Shown: positions 52,277 to 63,235 of the stretch, one piece after another | Numbering within the stretch: the first letter of the stretch is position 1 | Layout of the letters: each line of letters begins with the position of its first letter | Origin: Psychrobacter maritimus | Lineage (GTDB): Bacteria; Pseudomonadota; Gammaproteobacteria; Pseudomonadales; Moraxellaceae | DNA length: 64,000 nt | Assembly: GCF_904846345.1 (NCBI RefSeq) | Contig: NZ_CAJHAJ010000007.1 | Location: 1 to 64,000, forward strand | Direction: 5' to 3' | Notes under the pieces: model-generated | Told to the model about the DNA's origin: nothing | What the model saw: only the letters and a program-made list of their open reading frames with translations | Database searches by the model: none | Translations under genes and position numbers: made by a program

Positions 52277-52710
52277 GCCAGCAAGCTCCTAATATGTGCC
52301 TTTGTCATTCTTGCTTTGCAAGTAAATGAGCAAAAGCCGTTTGGTTAAATATTCACTTAAAGCGGCCTTCTGTTCTAAACCAGAATGAGTTCGTTAACGG
52401 AACTTATAGCGTACTAAAAGCAAAATAGTTTAAAGCCCCGCCGACCCTTCCATTATAGGATGTCAGCAAAGGCATAATGAAATAGTGCTAGAAACGATGC
52501 TCTAGCTGTCATAGCGCCAGCTGTTTGATTGGCTGCGCATATATAATTCAGTGGTGTGTATTATACATAATTTTTGACCCATTGCAAGGAGGTTATTTGC
52601 AATGATGTTAGATAGTAGTTGATATAAAACATTATTTGTAAAACACATTCCTACTATTTATAGCAAAATAACTTATTAAATATGTATTTGAGGCAGTTAA
52701 CAATCACATT
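52277..52710. other. S10-operon leader and promoter
   Basis: About 275 nt lie between the predicted start site and rpsJ, in keeping with a structured leader of the S10 type. Several small stems can be drawn, but no clear L4-type terminator hairpin was found by eye. The stretch from 52588 to 52710 is plain AT-rich DNA past rng. Confidence 0.55.
52560..52587 (-). promoter_or_regulatory. Promoter of the S10 operon (rpsJ)
   Basis: On the minus strand TTGCAA is followed after 16 bp by a perfect TATAAT, and transcription is expected near 52553. This is the strongest sigma-70-like promoter seen in the window. Confidence 0.75.
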
Positions 52711-54303
52711 TTAATCTAGAACAATATCATACTGCTCTTGGGTATAAAGATTCTCAACATCAAAGGTAATTACCCGACCCAATAGGTATTCTAAATCTGC
52801 CACGGTGTCCGACTCTGAAGTCAGTAATAAATCTATCACGGCAGCATGGGCGACCACGGTAAATTTCTTTGGTGAGTTATAAGTGCGAGCACAGCGCATA
52901 ATTTCACGGAAAATCTCAAAGCAGACGGTTTCAGCGGTTTTAACAAAGCCGCGACCTTGACAGGTTGAGCACGGCTCACAAAGCTGCTGACCGAGCGATT
53001 CGCGCGTACGTTTGCGCGTCATCTCAACCAAGCCAAGCTCACTGACTTGGGTGATTTTGGTTTTGGCATAGTCTTGTGTCAGCTGTGCTTGCAAACTCTC
53101 TAAAATATCGTCTTTATGCTGCTGCTCAAGCATATCAATAAAATCTAGAATAATAATACCACCTAGATTGCGCAGACGTAGCTGCCGTGCAATAGCATGG
53201 GTGGCTTCGAGATTGGTTTTATAAACGGTATCTTCTAACGAGCGCGCGCCAACGAATGAGCCGGTATTGACATCAATCGTGGTCATGGCTTCAGTCTGAT
53301 CGATAATCAGATAGCCACCCGACTTTAAGTCAACCCGCCGTTTTAGGGCGTCGCGTAAGTCGTCTTCGACACGGTGCACATCAAACAGTGATTGCTCAGC
53401 GGTATAATGCACAATGCGGTCATAGACAAAGGGGACAAATTCTTTGGCAAAGTATCTAACTTGCTCATAAATTTGTTCATTATCAATCACCACTTTTTCG
53501 GTATCGGCATGTACCAAGTCACGAATCGAGCGCAGTGGCAGCGATAACTCTTGATAGATAAGCTCGGAGCTTTGATTGGGCTTCATTTCTTGGCGACGGG
53601 CACAAATAGTGCGCCACAGCTGCAATAAATAGTAAATATCTTCTTCAAGCTTATCGACAGGGACACGCTCAGCCGCCGTACGGGCAATCAGACCGCCTTT
53701 TAGATTGACCGTTTGCATCAGGCTAGCAAGTTCAGTTTTCAGCCGTGTGCGCTCTTCGTCGCCATCGATACGTTGCGAGATACCGATATGCTCACTTGAT
53801 GGCAGGTACACTAAATAACGTGATGGTAGCGAGATATTGGTGGTTAGACGCGCACCCTTGCTACCGAGCTGGTCTTTGGTGACTTGTACTAAAATACGTT
53901 GGCTTTCGTGCAGACGATGCTGAATCAGAGTTTTTGTAACGGGGACGACTTCAGTGCTTTGCGCACTGACAACGGGCGGCGTGATTGCTAATTCATCAGT
54001 AGCAGCGTCTATAATAGTGCGTTCGTTATTGGTCGAGTCTTGGGATTTGTTTTTCTTTTCGGCGACTGGACGCGGTTCACGCTGCATATCATTGACATGT
54101 AAAAATGCGGTGCGCGATTGTCCAATATCAACAAAGGCTGCCTGCATACCAGGAAGCACACGTACCACCGTCCCTAGATAGATATTGCCGACCAAACCCA
54201 GTTTATGATGACGCTCAATATAAATCTCGCCTAAGACACCGTTATCCAACACGGCGACCCGAGATTCCATGGGACTAATATTAATCAGCAGCTCTTCGGA
54301 CAT
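52711..54303 (-). CDS. rng: Ribonuclease G
   Basis: RNase G, the RNase E paralogue, matures 16S rRNA 5' ends and cuts mRNA. The protein has the S1 domain (LPGMQAAFVDIGQSRTAFLH), the RNase H-like and DNase I-like parts with IIDQTEAMTTIDVNTGSFVG and IIILDFIDM, and the zinc-link cysteines in CEPCSTCQGRGF. At 530 residues it is about 40 longer than E. coli RNase G, due to a polar insert after FLHVNDM, near residues 75-120. The start at 54303 gives MSEELLINISP. Last gene of the mre-maf-rng cluster. Confidence 0.94.
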   Translation of the reverse strand: MSEELLINISPMESRVAVLDNGVLGEIYIERHHKLGLVGNIYLGTVVRVLPGMQAAFVDIGQSRTAFLHVNDMQREPRPVAEKKNKSQDSTNNERTIIDAATDELAITPPVVSAQSTEVVPVTKTLIQHRLHESQRILVQVTKDQLGSKGARLTTNISLPSRYLVYLPSSEHIGISQRIDGDEERTRLKTELASLMQTVNLKGGLIARTAAERVPVDKLEEDIYYLLQLWRTICARRQEMKPNQSSELIYQELSLPLRSIRDLVHADTEKVVIDNEQIYEQVRYFAKEFVPFVYDRIVHYTAEQSLFDVHRVEDDLRDALKRRVDLKSGGYLIIDQTEAMTTIDVNTGSFVGARSLEDTVYKTNLEATHAIARQLRLRNLGGIIILDFIDMLEQQHKDDILESLQAQLTQDYAKTKITQVSELGLVEMTRKRTRESLGQQLCEPCSTCQGRGFVKTAETVCFEIFREIMRCARTYNSPKKFTVVAHAAVIDLLLTSESDTVADLEYLLGRVITFDVENLYTQEQYDIVLD

Positions 54304-54422
54304 AATATTTTCTCTTATCACTCAGCTTTCTTGTGAAGCGTTCATAGTTTGGTAGCCTCACAGTGTACCAAATGCACCTTGCGTTTGCCCATCACCCTAC
54401 CGTGTCATTATGTGCATAAAGG

Positions 54423-55172
54423 TTAGCCATCTGCTTTTAGCGAATTGACAACCTTAGCTTTATCCTCTGGCATTTCTTTTAGTTGCATGTCATTTACTTG
54501 CATGTCATTTATTTGCATCTTGTTTATAAGCGCCAATGTCTGTGCCAGCGGCAAACCAACCACATTGGTATAGCTGCCATTAATACGGCTCACCCATGCT
54601 GCACCCAAACCCTGAATGCCGTAACCACCCGCTTTATCAGCAGGCTCGCCGCTGTCCCAGTAATTACTCATCATCTCTATGGTTAAAGGTATAAAGGTCA
54701 CTTCGGTACGCTCAGTGATTCGTTGCTGATTCACGACTTGCAATACTGGCTTATGATTTGGATTGTTAGCCGCTTTAGAGGAGAATGCTACATGAGTTGC
54801 TTGCACCGCTGTCCAGACTTCATGGACATTATCAGACATCTGCTGCCACATGCGATAAGCGTCTTCACGATCAGCCGGTTTAACCAACACTGTCTTGCCG
54901 TCTGCTAAGACACCGATGGTATCAGCGGTTAAAATAATAATGGATTCGGGTAAATCAGCTTGTTTGTCGTTTAACTTTTTATTCAATGCTCTATTTAATT
55001 GTTCGACTGCTGCCTCTGCCTTAGTAGCGACCATACGTTCAATATACGCTTTGGGTGCTTCGTCAATATGAGGCGTTTCGTCAATATCGATGCTCATGAC
55101 CGTAAAGTCCAGTTGCGCTCTGGTTAACAGCTCATGACGGCGCGGTGAGCCAGACGCTAAAATGAGTTTCAT
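54423..55172 (-). CDS. maf: Maf-family nucleotide pyrophosphatase (YhdE type)
   Basis: Maf proteins hydrolyse dTTP, UTP and modified nucleotides and affect septum formation. The start MKLILASGSPRRHELLTRAQ is the family signature, with TADTIGVLADG and DKAGGYGIQGLGAAWVSRING following. The C-terminus of about 35 residues is an extension with a short repeat of the form MQxND (three units). At 249 residues it is longer than E. coli YhdE (197), also because of an insert near residue 60 and one near 135. Confidence 0.93.
   Translation of the reverse strand: MKLILASGSPRRHELLTRAQLDFTVMSIDIDETPHIDEAPKAYIERMVATKAEAAVEQLNRALNKKLNDKQADLPESIIILTADTIGVLADGKTVLVKPADREDAYRMWQQMSDNVHEVWTAVQATHVAFSSKAANNPNHKPVLQVVNQQRITERTEVTFIPLTIEMMSNYWDSGEPADKAGGYGIQGLGAAWVSRINGSYTNVVGLPLAQTLALINKMQINDMQVNDMQLKEMPEDKAKVVNSLKADG
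54484..54528. repeat. 15-bp tandem repeat inside the maf C-terminus
   Basis: TTGCATGTCATTTAC recurs with small changes about three times; in frame it encodes the repeated MQxND units. It probably arose by slippage and adds to the C-terminal tail. Confidence 0.8.
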
Positions 55173-55221
55173 TGCTATTCTCTTATTTTATAAATTCATG
55201 ACTTTTTATTGTTGCAGATTA

Positions 55222-55391
55222 GGGCGTGTCCTCAATTCAATCGATGGACATCTAAATGGGCTAAAAATGGCTAAATTTTGCCAAACCTCGTCAAATAGCT
55301 GGGTAATATCCCGATATTAACTGCACTATTTTCCTCGTTTGGCTACAATTTATCTCATTTTTATCACCATTTTTAAAATGAGGACACGCCC
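55222..55391. mobile_element. MITE-like element, 170 bp, with 13-bp terminal inverted repeats and TA duplication
   Basis: GGGCGTGTCCTCA at one end and its exact complement at the other enclose 144 bp without coding capacity, and the element is flanked by TTA and TAA, which contain a TA duplication. Such ends resemble those of IS5-family (IS427-group) elements, so a non-autonomous derivative mobilised by such a transposase is likely. It lies between maf and mreD. Confidence 0.75.
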
Positions 55392-55407
55392 TAATAAGCA
55401 TCTAAAA

Positions 55408-55893
55408 TCAGCGCGCAAATTTGCGTAATATAAATAGCACCAATGGCCAACTTATAATACTCATCAATAAAGATAAGGCAGATTGGGCGACAAAGGTATC
55501 TTGGATATACATCTGTAGTATCCATAAAGTGACTTGAAAGATGACCAATCCTAGGCTGGCAATTAACCACGCACTGATGGTATTTAGCTGTCTGATATAG
55601 ATGCTAGTGACTTTTATCACCAATGCCACCATCACGGCAGCAAAGGCTTGCTGACCTAAGTGTGTGTCCATCAACAAATCAGCGATGATGCCAATGGTAA
55701 AGGCGGCAAAAACCCCAACATAACGTGGTTGAAACAGTAACCAAAAAATCAGCACCATCATCATAACCATCGGGCGCAATGTTGCCATGCTCGGGCTTAA
55801 CGGATAAACACTGAGCGAGGAGGCGACAATAAAGCTCAGGACAATCACGGCAAGCAACAGCCCAGTTGCATTATCAGAATCAGGATATGCCAT
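55408..55893 (-). CDS. mreD: Rod-shape-determining protein MreD
   Basis: The 161-residue membrane protein has five or six helices and MATLRPMVMMMVLIFWLLFQ as its conserved early segment. It joins MreC and MreB in the elongasome. Weak conservation is usual in this family; position between mreC and maf supports the call. Confidence 0.88.
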   Translation of the reverse strand: MAYPDSDNATGLLLAVIVLSFIVASSLSVYPLSPSMATLRPMVMMMVLIFWLLFQPRYVGVFAAFTIGIIADLLMDTHLGQQAFAAVMVALVIKVTSIYIRQLNTISAWLIASLGLVIFQVTLWILQMYIQDTFVAQSALSLLMSIISWPLVLFILRKFAR

Positions 55894-56065
55894 GAATACT
55901 TACCTTTAGCGAGTGTTTAGCGGCTGCTATTTGACTATTAATCTAGCATTGAGGGGAATAACACGGCGGTTAACGGTTAATAATATCTTTGGATATCATT
56001 CATCCATCTATCCATACATGCACGCTATGGATTATGACAAGCTATGCATGCTTATGAATAAGCTA

Positions 56066-56926
56066 TTAATTTTCACTGATGCCTGCATTGCGTTCATTGC
56101 TCAGCTTATCTTGTAGCACCAGCACGTAAGCATTGTCGATAAAGTTTGCCGCTGGCGTGACTTCAATACTTCTAAAGTTATCGGCTTGCGTATCTTCGAC
56201 ATGAGCAATGCGCCCAACCCGATAGCCTGCCGGTATACGCCCACCCAATCCCGATGACACCAGCTCATCACCGACGCGCACATCTGAGGTTTTAAAGACG
56301 TAATTAAGGCGTAAAGAGGTCGGTATGCCCTCACCGGTGACAATGGCGCGCTGTCCCGTACGCTTGACGGTCACGGCAACTGATTGCTGCTCATCGGTAA
56401 TCAATAACAAGCGGCTGGTATTAGGATAGACATTAATAATCTGCCCTAAGATACCGTCTTCATCGATGACCGTTTGACCCACTTGCACGCCATCTTGCTC
56501 GCCTTTATTGAGCACCACGATTTGCCTGAGCAGATTGGTATCAGTACCAATCACTTGGGCCAAATTTAAATCAAACTGTTCGGGACGTGTCGTCGATAGG
56601 ATACCTTGCAGGCGGGCGTTTTGTGCCAAGATATAATCTTGCTGCTGCAGCTTAGCTTGGGCATGGATAAGTTGCGATTTTAGCTGCATGTTTTCGCGGC
56701 GTAGCGCTTCTTTAGATTGCAGACTGCCACTTGACCAGTGTTTTGCATAGCTTGGCAATAACGACAGCTCATAAATGGGCTGCATGGCGGCATGGGTGGT
56801 CGTACGTATGGGATTGAACCATTCTGGATTTTTGCTATCAAACCACATCAATATCAGCGCCACTATCAATACAATAGCAGTCTTACGAAGCGCTAGCGGT
56901 TGGCGAGCAAAAATACTTGGAATCAT
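56066..56926 (-). CDS. mreC: Rod-shape-determining protein MreC
   Basis: The 286-residue protein has one N-terminal membrane helix (about 14-27), a coiled coil (ALRRENMQLKSQLIHAQAKL, about 73-108), and two beta-domains with GTDTNLLRQIVVLNKGEQDG and EGIPTSLRLNY, the periplasmic scaffold of the elongasome. It lies about 170 bp upstream of mreD and about 560 bp past mreB. Confidence 0.94.
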   Translation of the reverse strand: MIPSIFARQPLALRKTAIVLIVALILMWFDSKNPEWFNPIRTTTHAAMQPIYELSLLPSYAKHWSSGSLQSKEALRRENMQLKSQLIHAQAKLQQQDYILAQNARLQGILSTTRPEQFDLNLAQVIGTDTNLLRQIVVLNKGEQDGVQVGQTVIDEDGILGQIINVYPNTSRLLLITDEQQSVAVTVKRTGQRAIVTGEGIPTSLRLNYVFKTSDVRVGDELVSSGLGGRIPAGYRVGRIAHVEDTQADNFRSIEVTPAANFIDNAYVLVLQDKLSNERNAGISEN

Positions 56927-57490
56927 AGTTGGTCTAATCTAGAGGTTTTAATGTGAGCAATAACGGCTACTTGACATAACAATAGCAAATATCAAGATAT
57001 AAAATATGACCCTATCAAAATTTTGTACTTAGCATCTCGATATAGTAGAACTACTTTAAAATCGATACAATTTCAAAATCTATACCGTGCGACTGGGATG
57101 GATTTTTCGTAGCCTCTGTGATAACAGCAAACAAGGAAAATTTATACCAGTCGCACATAGCTATAACGTAGTGTTTTTATTTTAAACTAACTATAGCAAT
57201 GCTAAAAATCAATGACCAAAATGACCAAGCAAGTAATATCTTGCTGCTATTTAATTTCAGCATGAATTTTGGCATGGATTAATGTTATTAAAGGCAACCT
57301 GATTGGCTACCTTTAATAGAATAAAACGAATAAGAAAAAACGGTTTTTATGATAAAGCGCCCACGCAATGTCATGCTAGCGTTCATCAAACAGAGCAAAT
57401 ATAGCCATGCCTGATTACTAACTATATAGGCAGTACGAAATAAACAGTACCAACTATATGAACAGCACCACCTATATAAGCATTACCGAT
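56927..57490. other. mreB-mreC spacer with hairpin repeat copy D
   Basis: The 564-bp gap holds copy D of the hairpin repeat and, at about 57291-57321, a weak imperfect hairpin that could end the mreB mRNA. In most relatives mreB and mreC are close together, so mreC probably has its own promoter here. Confidence 0.6.
57087..57156. repeat. Dispersed hairpin repeat, copy D (diverged)
   Basis: The arms GTGCGACTGG and CCAGTCGCAC pair perfectly. The core GTAGCCTCTGTGATAACAGC, then AAACAAGG, is a shorter form of the core in copies B and C (GCAGCCTCTGTCTGCGTAGG, then CACAGC). The arms differ in sequence but still pair. Confidence 0.7.
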
Positions 57491-58648
<1,158 letters not shown>

Positions 58649-58690
58649 TCAAACCGAAGCCATAATGATGAAATGCAAAAACTGAGCTAA

Positions 58691-58696
58691 ATTATA
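58691..58696 (-). promoter_or_regulatory. Candidate -10 element of the mreB promoter
   Basis: A perfect TATAAT on the minus strand lies inside a small hairpin about 170 nt before mreB. The -35 region is not convincing. Confidence 0.4.
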
Positions 58697-59003
58697 CCGA
58701 TTTAGCTCAAAAAAAACACAGATATTTGCATCAGTACGCTAGGATTTTGCTCTTAAGCGCTAAAAGTTGTTACAAAGTTTGAAATGGCGGACAATACCAC
58801 TCCATTATATGAAACATCATTTAATTCAATAACTAACAAGGCGCTACAGCCATGTGACATTTCTGCTGAGTGTTTTGCTTATTAATTTGCTTAGCAGTGG
58901 GTGCATACTGTAACGTATTTCATAACCAAATAGTGACTAATTGATAATCAATCCATAACTATCCGGTCAATTTTGCAATTAGGGCTGTTTTCTAAAGTCA
59001 GCC

Positions 59004-59148
59004 TATAGGCGATCCGCTATAAAATGAACACAGAGCTACTGGTATTCATTTTGCGCAGCCTCTGTCTGCGTAGGCACAGCAAGCAAGGAAAATGAATACC
59101 AGTAGCGCGTTATAATACTTGTACTTGTTTCATTTAAGATTGACTATA
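59004..59148. repeat. Dispersed hairpin repeat, copy C (145 bp, inverted relative to copy B)
   Basis: This is the reverse complement of copy B with about six differences in 145 bp by eye. The 18-nt arms GCTACTGGTATTCATTTT and AAAATGAATACCAGTAGC pair perfectly. A TATAAT-like element next to one arm is conserved in both. Confidence 0.9.
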
Positions 59149-59468
59149 TTAATAAAGACAGTTGCGCGCTTAGTAACAGCAAGGCTTAATAACAGCAGCG
59201 CCTCATAAAGCCAACGAGCAAAACATAAAAATGAATGCAGCATAAAGACCAATAAAGCATAGATAATAATGCAGCAATCAAAGCCCTGCTCTGTAATCTT
59301 GGCTGAGATGCTTTATAATAAGGACACTCTCTATAAAACATACAGATAGAGCTTGTGTTTTAATATTTTTTAACCTGTTTTAGTATGTTTTAACGATTAT
59401 CTCTCTTAATACTGACCCATTTTAGTCATACCCTACTCTAATAAAAACTGTCCTTAACTGGAGAAATT

Positions 59469-59783
59469 ATGTCACAGCCAACCCCAGCGACTGAAAATAC
59501 TGTCAGCCGTCAAGAAATCTTAGAAGTTGCCCGCCTTGCGCGCTTAGGTGTTGATGAAGACACCGCCAGCAGCTACGCTGACGATATCACCAAAGTACTA
59601 AAGCTGATGCAAACGCTTGGTAATGTAGACACCACCGATATCAAACCCTTGTCAAACATTCATGAAGTTTGCCAAGATTTGCGCGCAGACGTCGCCAAAC
59701 ACGATATCAATCGCGAGCGCAATCAATCAATGGCGCCTGCTGTTGAAGCGGGTCTATACCTTGTGCCACAAGTGATTGAATAA
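59469..59783 (+). CDS. gatC: Glutamyl/aspartyl-tRNA amidotransferase subunit C
   Basis: The 104-residue subunit links GatA and GatB. The conserved part is VSRQEILEVARLARLGVDED and the later DIKPLSNIHEVCQDLRAD. GGAG lies 8 nt before the ATG. First gene of gatCAB. Confidence 0.95.
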   Translation: MSQPTPATENTVSRQEILEVARLARLGVDEDTASSYADDITKVLKLMQTLGNVDTTDIKPLSNIHEVCQDLRADVAKHDINRERNQSMAPAVEAGLYLVPQVIE

Positions 59784-59852
59784 TTATTCTAATAATTTTT
59801 ACCTTTATTTTATCCTATTTACTGCTACTCACATTTTGACGGACGACACCTT

Positions 59853-61355
59853 ATGTCTGAACTTCACCTCTTAAGTACCCAGCAGCTTATTACGGGCTTG
59901 CAAGACAAACAATTTAGCAGCGCGGAATTAACTGAACATTATATAAAGCGCATCGACGCGCTCGACAGCAAGATTAACAGTTTTATCACTCATACCTCTG
60001 AAACCGCGCGCGCACAAGCACAAGCAGCAGATGAGATGCGTGCCCAAGGCGACAAGCGTCCGCTGCTTGGCGTACCAATGGCACATAAAGACATTTTTTG
60101 TACCCAAGGTGTATTGACGACTTGTGGCTCAAAAATGCTACATAACTTCATCTCACCTTATGATGCAACTATCGTCACCAATATCGATAAAGCGGGCATG
60201 ATTAGCCTTGGTAAGCTCAATATGGATGAGTTTGCGATGGGCTCGGATAATGAGAGCTCGCATTATGGTGCGGTACACAATCCTTGGAATCTAAATCACG
60301 TCCCCGGTGGCTCATCAGGTGGTAGTGCTGCCGCCGTCGCCGCAGGCTTTGTGCCCGTTGCTACCGCTAGTGACACGGGTGGTTCTATTCGTCAGCCAGC
60401 GTCATTTTGTGGTTTAACCGGTATCAAGCCAACTTATGGTCGTATCTCGCGCTTCGGTATGATTGCCTACGCCTCAAGTCTTGACCAAGCAGGTAGCATG
60501 GGTCGTAGTGCCATGGACTGTGCTTATCTGCTACAACCGATGATTGGTCATGATCCACGCGATGCCACTTCTATCAAACATGATATGCCAGATTATGTCC
60601 AAGATTTGAATGCTGCGGTCACTGCCGCTGGTGATAACGCGAAGCCATTAGAAGGCTTACGTATTGGCGTGGCAAAAGAGTACTTTACGAGCGGACTAGA
60701 TACGGAAGTCGAGCAAGCGGTACGTGCAGCGCTAAAGCAATACGAAGCGCTTGGTGCAACGATTGTAGAGGTCAATATTACTGACCCTGAGATTACCCTT
60801 GCGACTTATTATATGCTCGCACCAGCGGAAGCCTCATCGAACCTGTCACGTTTTGATGGCGTGCGTTTTGGTTATCGCTGTGAAAACCCAACCGACCTTC
60901 TCGACTTATACACGCGCTCACGCTCAGAAGGCTTTGGCCCTGAAGTACAACGTCGTATTTTGACCGGTACTTACGCGCTATCTGCTGGTTACTTTGATGC
61001 TTATTACACCAAGGCTCAAAAAGTACGTCGACTCATTGTCAAAGACTTCGAAGACGCTTTTGCTAACTGTGATGTCATCGCCAGTCCAACCGCGCCAACT
61101 GCTGCTTATAAGCTTGGTGAAGACCTCGACCCTGCAACGATGTATTTGGGTGACGTATATACCATCGGTGTTAACTTAGCCGGTTTACCTGCACTTAGTC
61201 AGCCTGTTGGTTTAACCTCAAACGGTTTGCCAATTGGTTTGCAATTGATTGGTCAGTATTGGCAAGAAAGCAAGTTGCTCTCTACCGCGCACCTATTCCA
61301 GCAGCATACCGACCACCATTTACAACACTCTACCATCGCGAAGGAGACGGTATAA
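59853..61355 (+). CDS. gatA: Glutamyl/aspartyl-tRNA amidotransferase subunit A
   Basis: GatA is the amidase that frees ammonia from glutamine. The amidase signature [20 protein letters not shown], then [16 protein letters not shown], contains the Lys-cisSer-Ser triad, with the lysine in VPMAHKDIF. Length, 500 residues, is normal. The stop overlaps the gatB start in TAATG. Confidence 0.97.
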   Translation: MSELHLLSTQQLITGLQDKQFSSAELTEHYIKRIDALDSKINSFITHTSETARAQAQAADEMRAQGDKRPLLGVPMAHKDIFCTQGVLTTCGSKMLHNFISPYDATIVTNIDKAGMISLGKLNMDEFAMGSDNESSHYGAVHNPWNLNHVPGGSSGGSAAAVAAGFVPVATASDTGGSIRQPASFCGLTGIKPTYGRISRFGMIAYASSLDQAGSMGRSAMDCAYLLQPMIGHDPRDATSIKHDMPDYVQDLNAAVTAAGDNAKPLEGLRIGVAKEYFTSGLDTEVEQAVRAALKQYEALGATIVEVNITDPEITLATYYMLAPAEASSNLSRFDGVRFGYRCENPTDLLDLYTRSRSEGFGPEVQRRILTGTYALSAGYFDAYYTKAQKVRRLIVKDFEDAFANCDVIASPTAPTAAYKLGEDLDPATMYLGDVYTIGVNLAGLPALSQPVGLTSNGLPIGLQLIGQYWQESKLLSTAHLFQQHTDHHLQHSTIAKETV

Positions 61356-62881
61356 TGAACACAGCAACTACTACTGATAATGCCGCTCACCAAGAAATCG
61401 TCCGCAAAGAGCTGTTCGTCGATGGCTATGAAGTGGTCATCGGGATTGAGATTCACTGCCAACTTAATACTGAAAGTAAGATATTTTCCAGCGCACCGAC
61501 TGACTTTGGTCATGAGCCAAACACCCAAGCCAGTATCGTCGATTTAGGTCTGCCGGGTGTCTTGCCCGTATTAAACAGTGGCGTCGTCGATCGCGCCTTA
61601 AAATTCGGCATTGGCGTCAATGCTGAGCTGGGTTTATTTAATACGTTTGATCGTAAAAACTACTTCTACCCTGATTTACCAAAAGGCTATCAAATTACCC
61701 AAATGGCCAATCCTATCGTTGGCAAGGGTTATATCGACGTGGTGGTCAATGAAGGCGAGAAAAACGAATACCCTAAACGTATGGGTATCACCCGCGCCCA
61801 TTTAGAAGAAGATGCTGGAAAATCGGTGCATGATGCTGTCGATGGCATGACGGGCGTGGATTTGAACCGCGCTGGTACGCCATTAATCGAAATCGTCTCT
61901 GAGCCTGATATGCGCTCAGCTCATGAAGCCCTTGCTTATATCAAAGCCATTCACCAGCTGGTCACATGGCTTGGTATCTCTGATGCCATCATGGCAGAAG
62001 GCTCATTCCGCTGCGACTGTAACGTTTCTGTGCGCAAGCCAGGAAGCGAGCTTGGCACACGTACTGAGCTGAAAAACCTCAACTCGTTCCGCTTTATCGA
62101 GCGCGCTATCAACCGTGAAATCGAGCGCCAAATCGATATCATTGAGGACGGCGGTAAAGTCATCCAAGCGACGATGCTATACGATCCTGAGCGCGATGAA
62201 ACCCGTACCATGCGTACCAAAGAAGACGCCAACGATTATCGCTACTTCCCTGACCCTGACTTGCTGCCTGTCCGTATCGAGCAGCATACCGTTGATAGCA
62301 TTCGTGCAGCGATGCCTGAATTGCCTGTTGCCCGCCGTGCACGTTTTGAAGAGGCACTTGGTCTATCAGAATATGACGCTCGTATCCTAACCGGTAGCCG
62401 TCCGCTAGCCGATTATTTCGAAGATGTCGTCGCTGAGGTTGGACAACAAGATGCCAAAATGGCGGCTAACTGGGTCATGGGCGATCTGCTCGGTGCACTT
62501 AACAAAGATGATAAAGACATCATCGACTCGCCTATCAGTGCCAAGCAATTGGCTGGTATGCTAGCGCGTATTAAAGACGATACCTTATCTGGCAAATTGG
62601 CTAAGAAAGTCTTTAGTGCTCTCTATGAGCGTGAAGGCGGCGACGCTGATGACGCCGCTGATAAAATCATCGAAGAAAAAGGTCTTAAGCAGGAAACCGA
62701 TACCGGCGCTATCAAAGCCATTGTTGAAGAGGTCATCGCGAAAAATCAAGCGATGGTCGACGAGTATCGCGGCGGTAAAGAAAAAGCCTTTAACGGTCTG
62801 GTCGGGCAAGTGATGAAAGCCAGCCGTGGTAGTGCCAATCCACAACAAGTAAACCAAATCCTAAAAGAGCTATTGGGTTAA
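61355..62881 (+). CDS. gatB: Glutamyl/aspartyl-tRNA amidotransferase subunit B
   Basis: GatB binds and phosphorylates the misacylated Glu-tRNA(Gln) or Asp-tRNA(Asn). The protein has [20 protein letters not shown], the [10 protein letters not shown] motif and a C-terminal YqeY-like tail. AAGGAG lies 8 nt before the ATG at 61355; a frame running upstream to 61259 overlaps gatA without support. Length 508 residues. Confidence 0.97.
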   Translation: MNTATTTDNAAHQEIVRKELFVDGYEVVIGIEIHCQLNTESKIFSSAPTDFGHEPNTQASIVDLGLPGVLPVLNSGVVDRALKFGIGVNAELGLFNTFDRKNYFYPDLPKGYQITQMANPIVGKGYIDVVVNEGEKNEYPKRMGITRAHLEEDAGKSVHDAVDGMTGVDLNRAGTPLIEIVSEPDMRSAHEALAYIKAIHQLVTWLGISDAIMAEGSFRCDCNVSVRKPGSELGTRTELKNLNSFRFIERAINREIERQIDIIEDGGKVIQATMLYDPERDETRTMRTKEDANDYRYFPDPDLLPVRIEQHTVDSIRAAMPELPVARRARFEEALGLSEYDARILTGSRPLADYFEDVVAEVGQQDAKMAANWVMGDLLGALNKDDKDIIDSPISAKQLAGMLARIKDDTLSGKLAKKVFSALYEREGGDADDAADKIIEEKGLKQETDTGAIKAIVEEVIAKNQAMVDEYRGGKEKAFNGLVGQVMKASRGSANPQQVNQILKELLG

Positions 62882-62956
62882 GGTTAACTGCTCATTGGTT
62901 ATGCTGACTATGATAAGTAAAATGCGACTGTAGATTTTGGCTAAAATAAATAGCCC

Positions 62957-62984
62957 TTGCAATATGCATAATTTTGCGTAAAAT
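62957..62984 (+). promoter_or_regulatory. Promoter of tRNA-Pro(GGG)
   Basis: TTGCAA is followed after 16 bp by TAAAAT, 11 bp before the tRNA 5' end. Confidence 0.7.
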
Positions 62985-62995
62985 AGTCAGTCATT

Positions 62996-63072
62996 CGGGG
63001 CGTAGCGCAGTCTGGTAGCGCACTACACTGGGGGTGTAGTGGTCGCAGGTTCAAATCCTGCCGTTCCGACCA
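62996..63072 (+). tRNA. tRNA-Pro (anticodon GGG)
   Basis: The 77-nt cloverleaf has the acceptor arm CGGGGCG with CGTTCCG (two G-U pairs), the anticodon stem CTACA and TGTAG around CTGGGGG, giving the anticodon GGG, the T-loop GGTTCAAATCC, and an encoded CCA. The 3' end is used as the attachment site of the integrated element that follows. Confidence 0.95.
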
Positions 63073-63082
63073 AACACAATAT

Positions 63083-63118
63083 TAGGGCATACCGTCATTG
63101 ACCGTATGCCCTTTATTT
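63083..63118 (+). terminator. Rho-independent terminator of tRNA-Pro
   Basis: AGGGCATAC pairs with GTATGCCCT around an 11-nt loop and is followed by TTTATTTTG. Confidence 0.75.
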
Positions 63119-63172
63119 TGGGCGTTTTTCAGGTATTGAGCGTTATATAGGTGTATGGCGTTCCATATAGAA

Positions 63173-63223
63173 TGTTGGTATTATTGTTGGTATTGAGCAG
63201 TACCAACATGGACAATACCAACA
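63173..63223. promoter_or_regulatory. Paired repeats TGTTGGTA upstream of the integrase (operator or arm-site candidates)
   Basis: TGTTGGTA occurs twice in direct orientation (63173 and 63185) and twice inverted as TACCAACA (63201 and 63216), so the block is roughly palindromic. It lies between the tRNA and the integrase start codon. It could bind the integrase, an excisionase or a repressor; which is not known. Confidence 0.65.
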
Positions 63224-63235
63224 AAGGATAACCCC

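Noticed and set aside
58684-58708. Hairpin upstream of mreB considered as a terminator
   Set aside because: The base run lies on the wrong side for either strand: A follows the stem on the plus strand. It more likely overlaps the mreB promoter.
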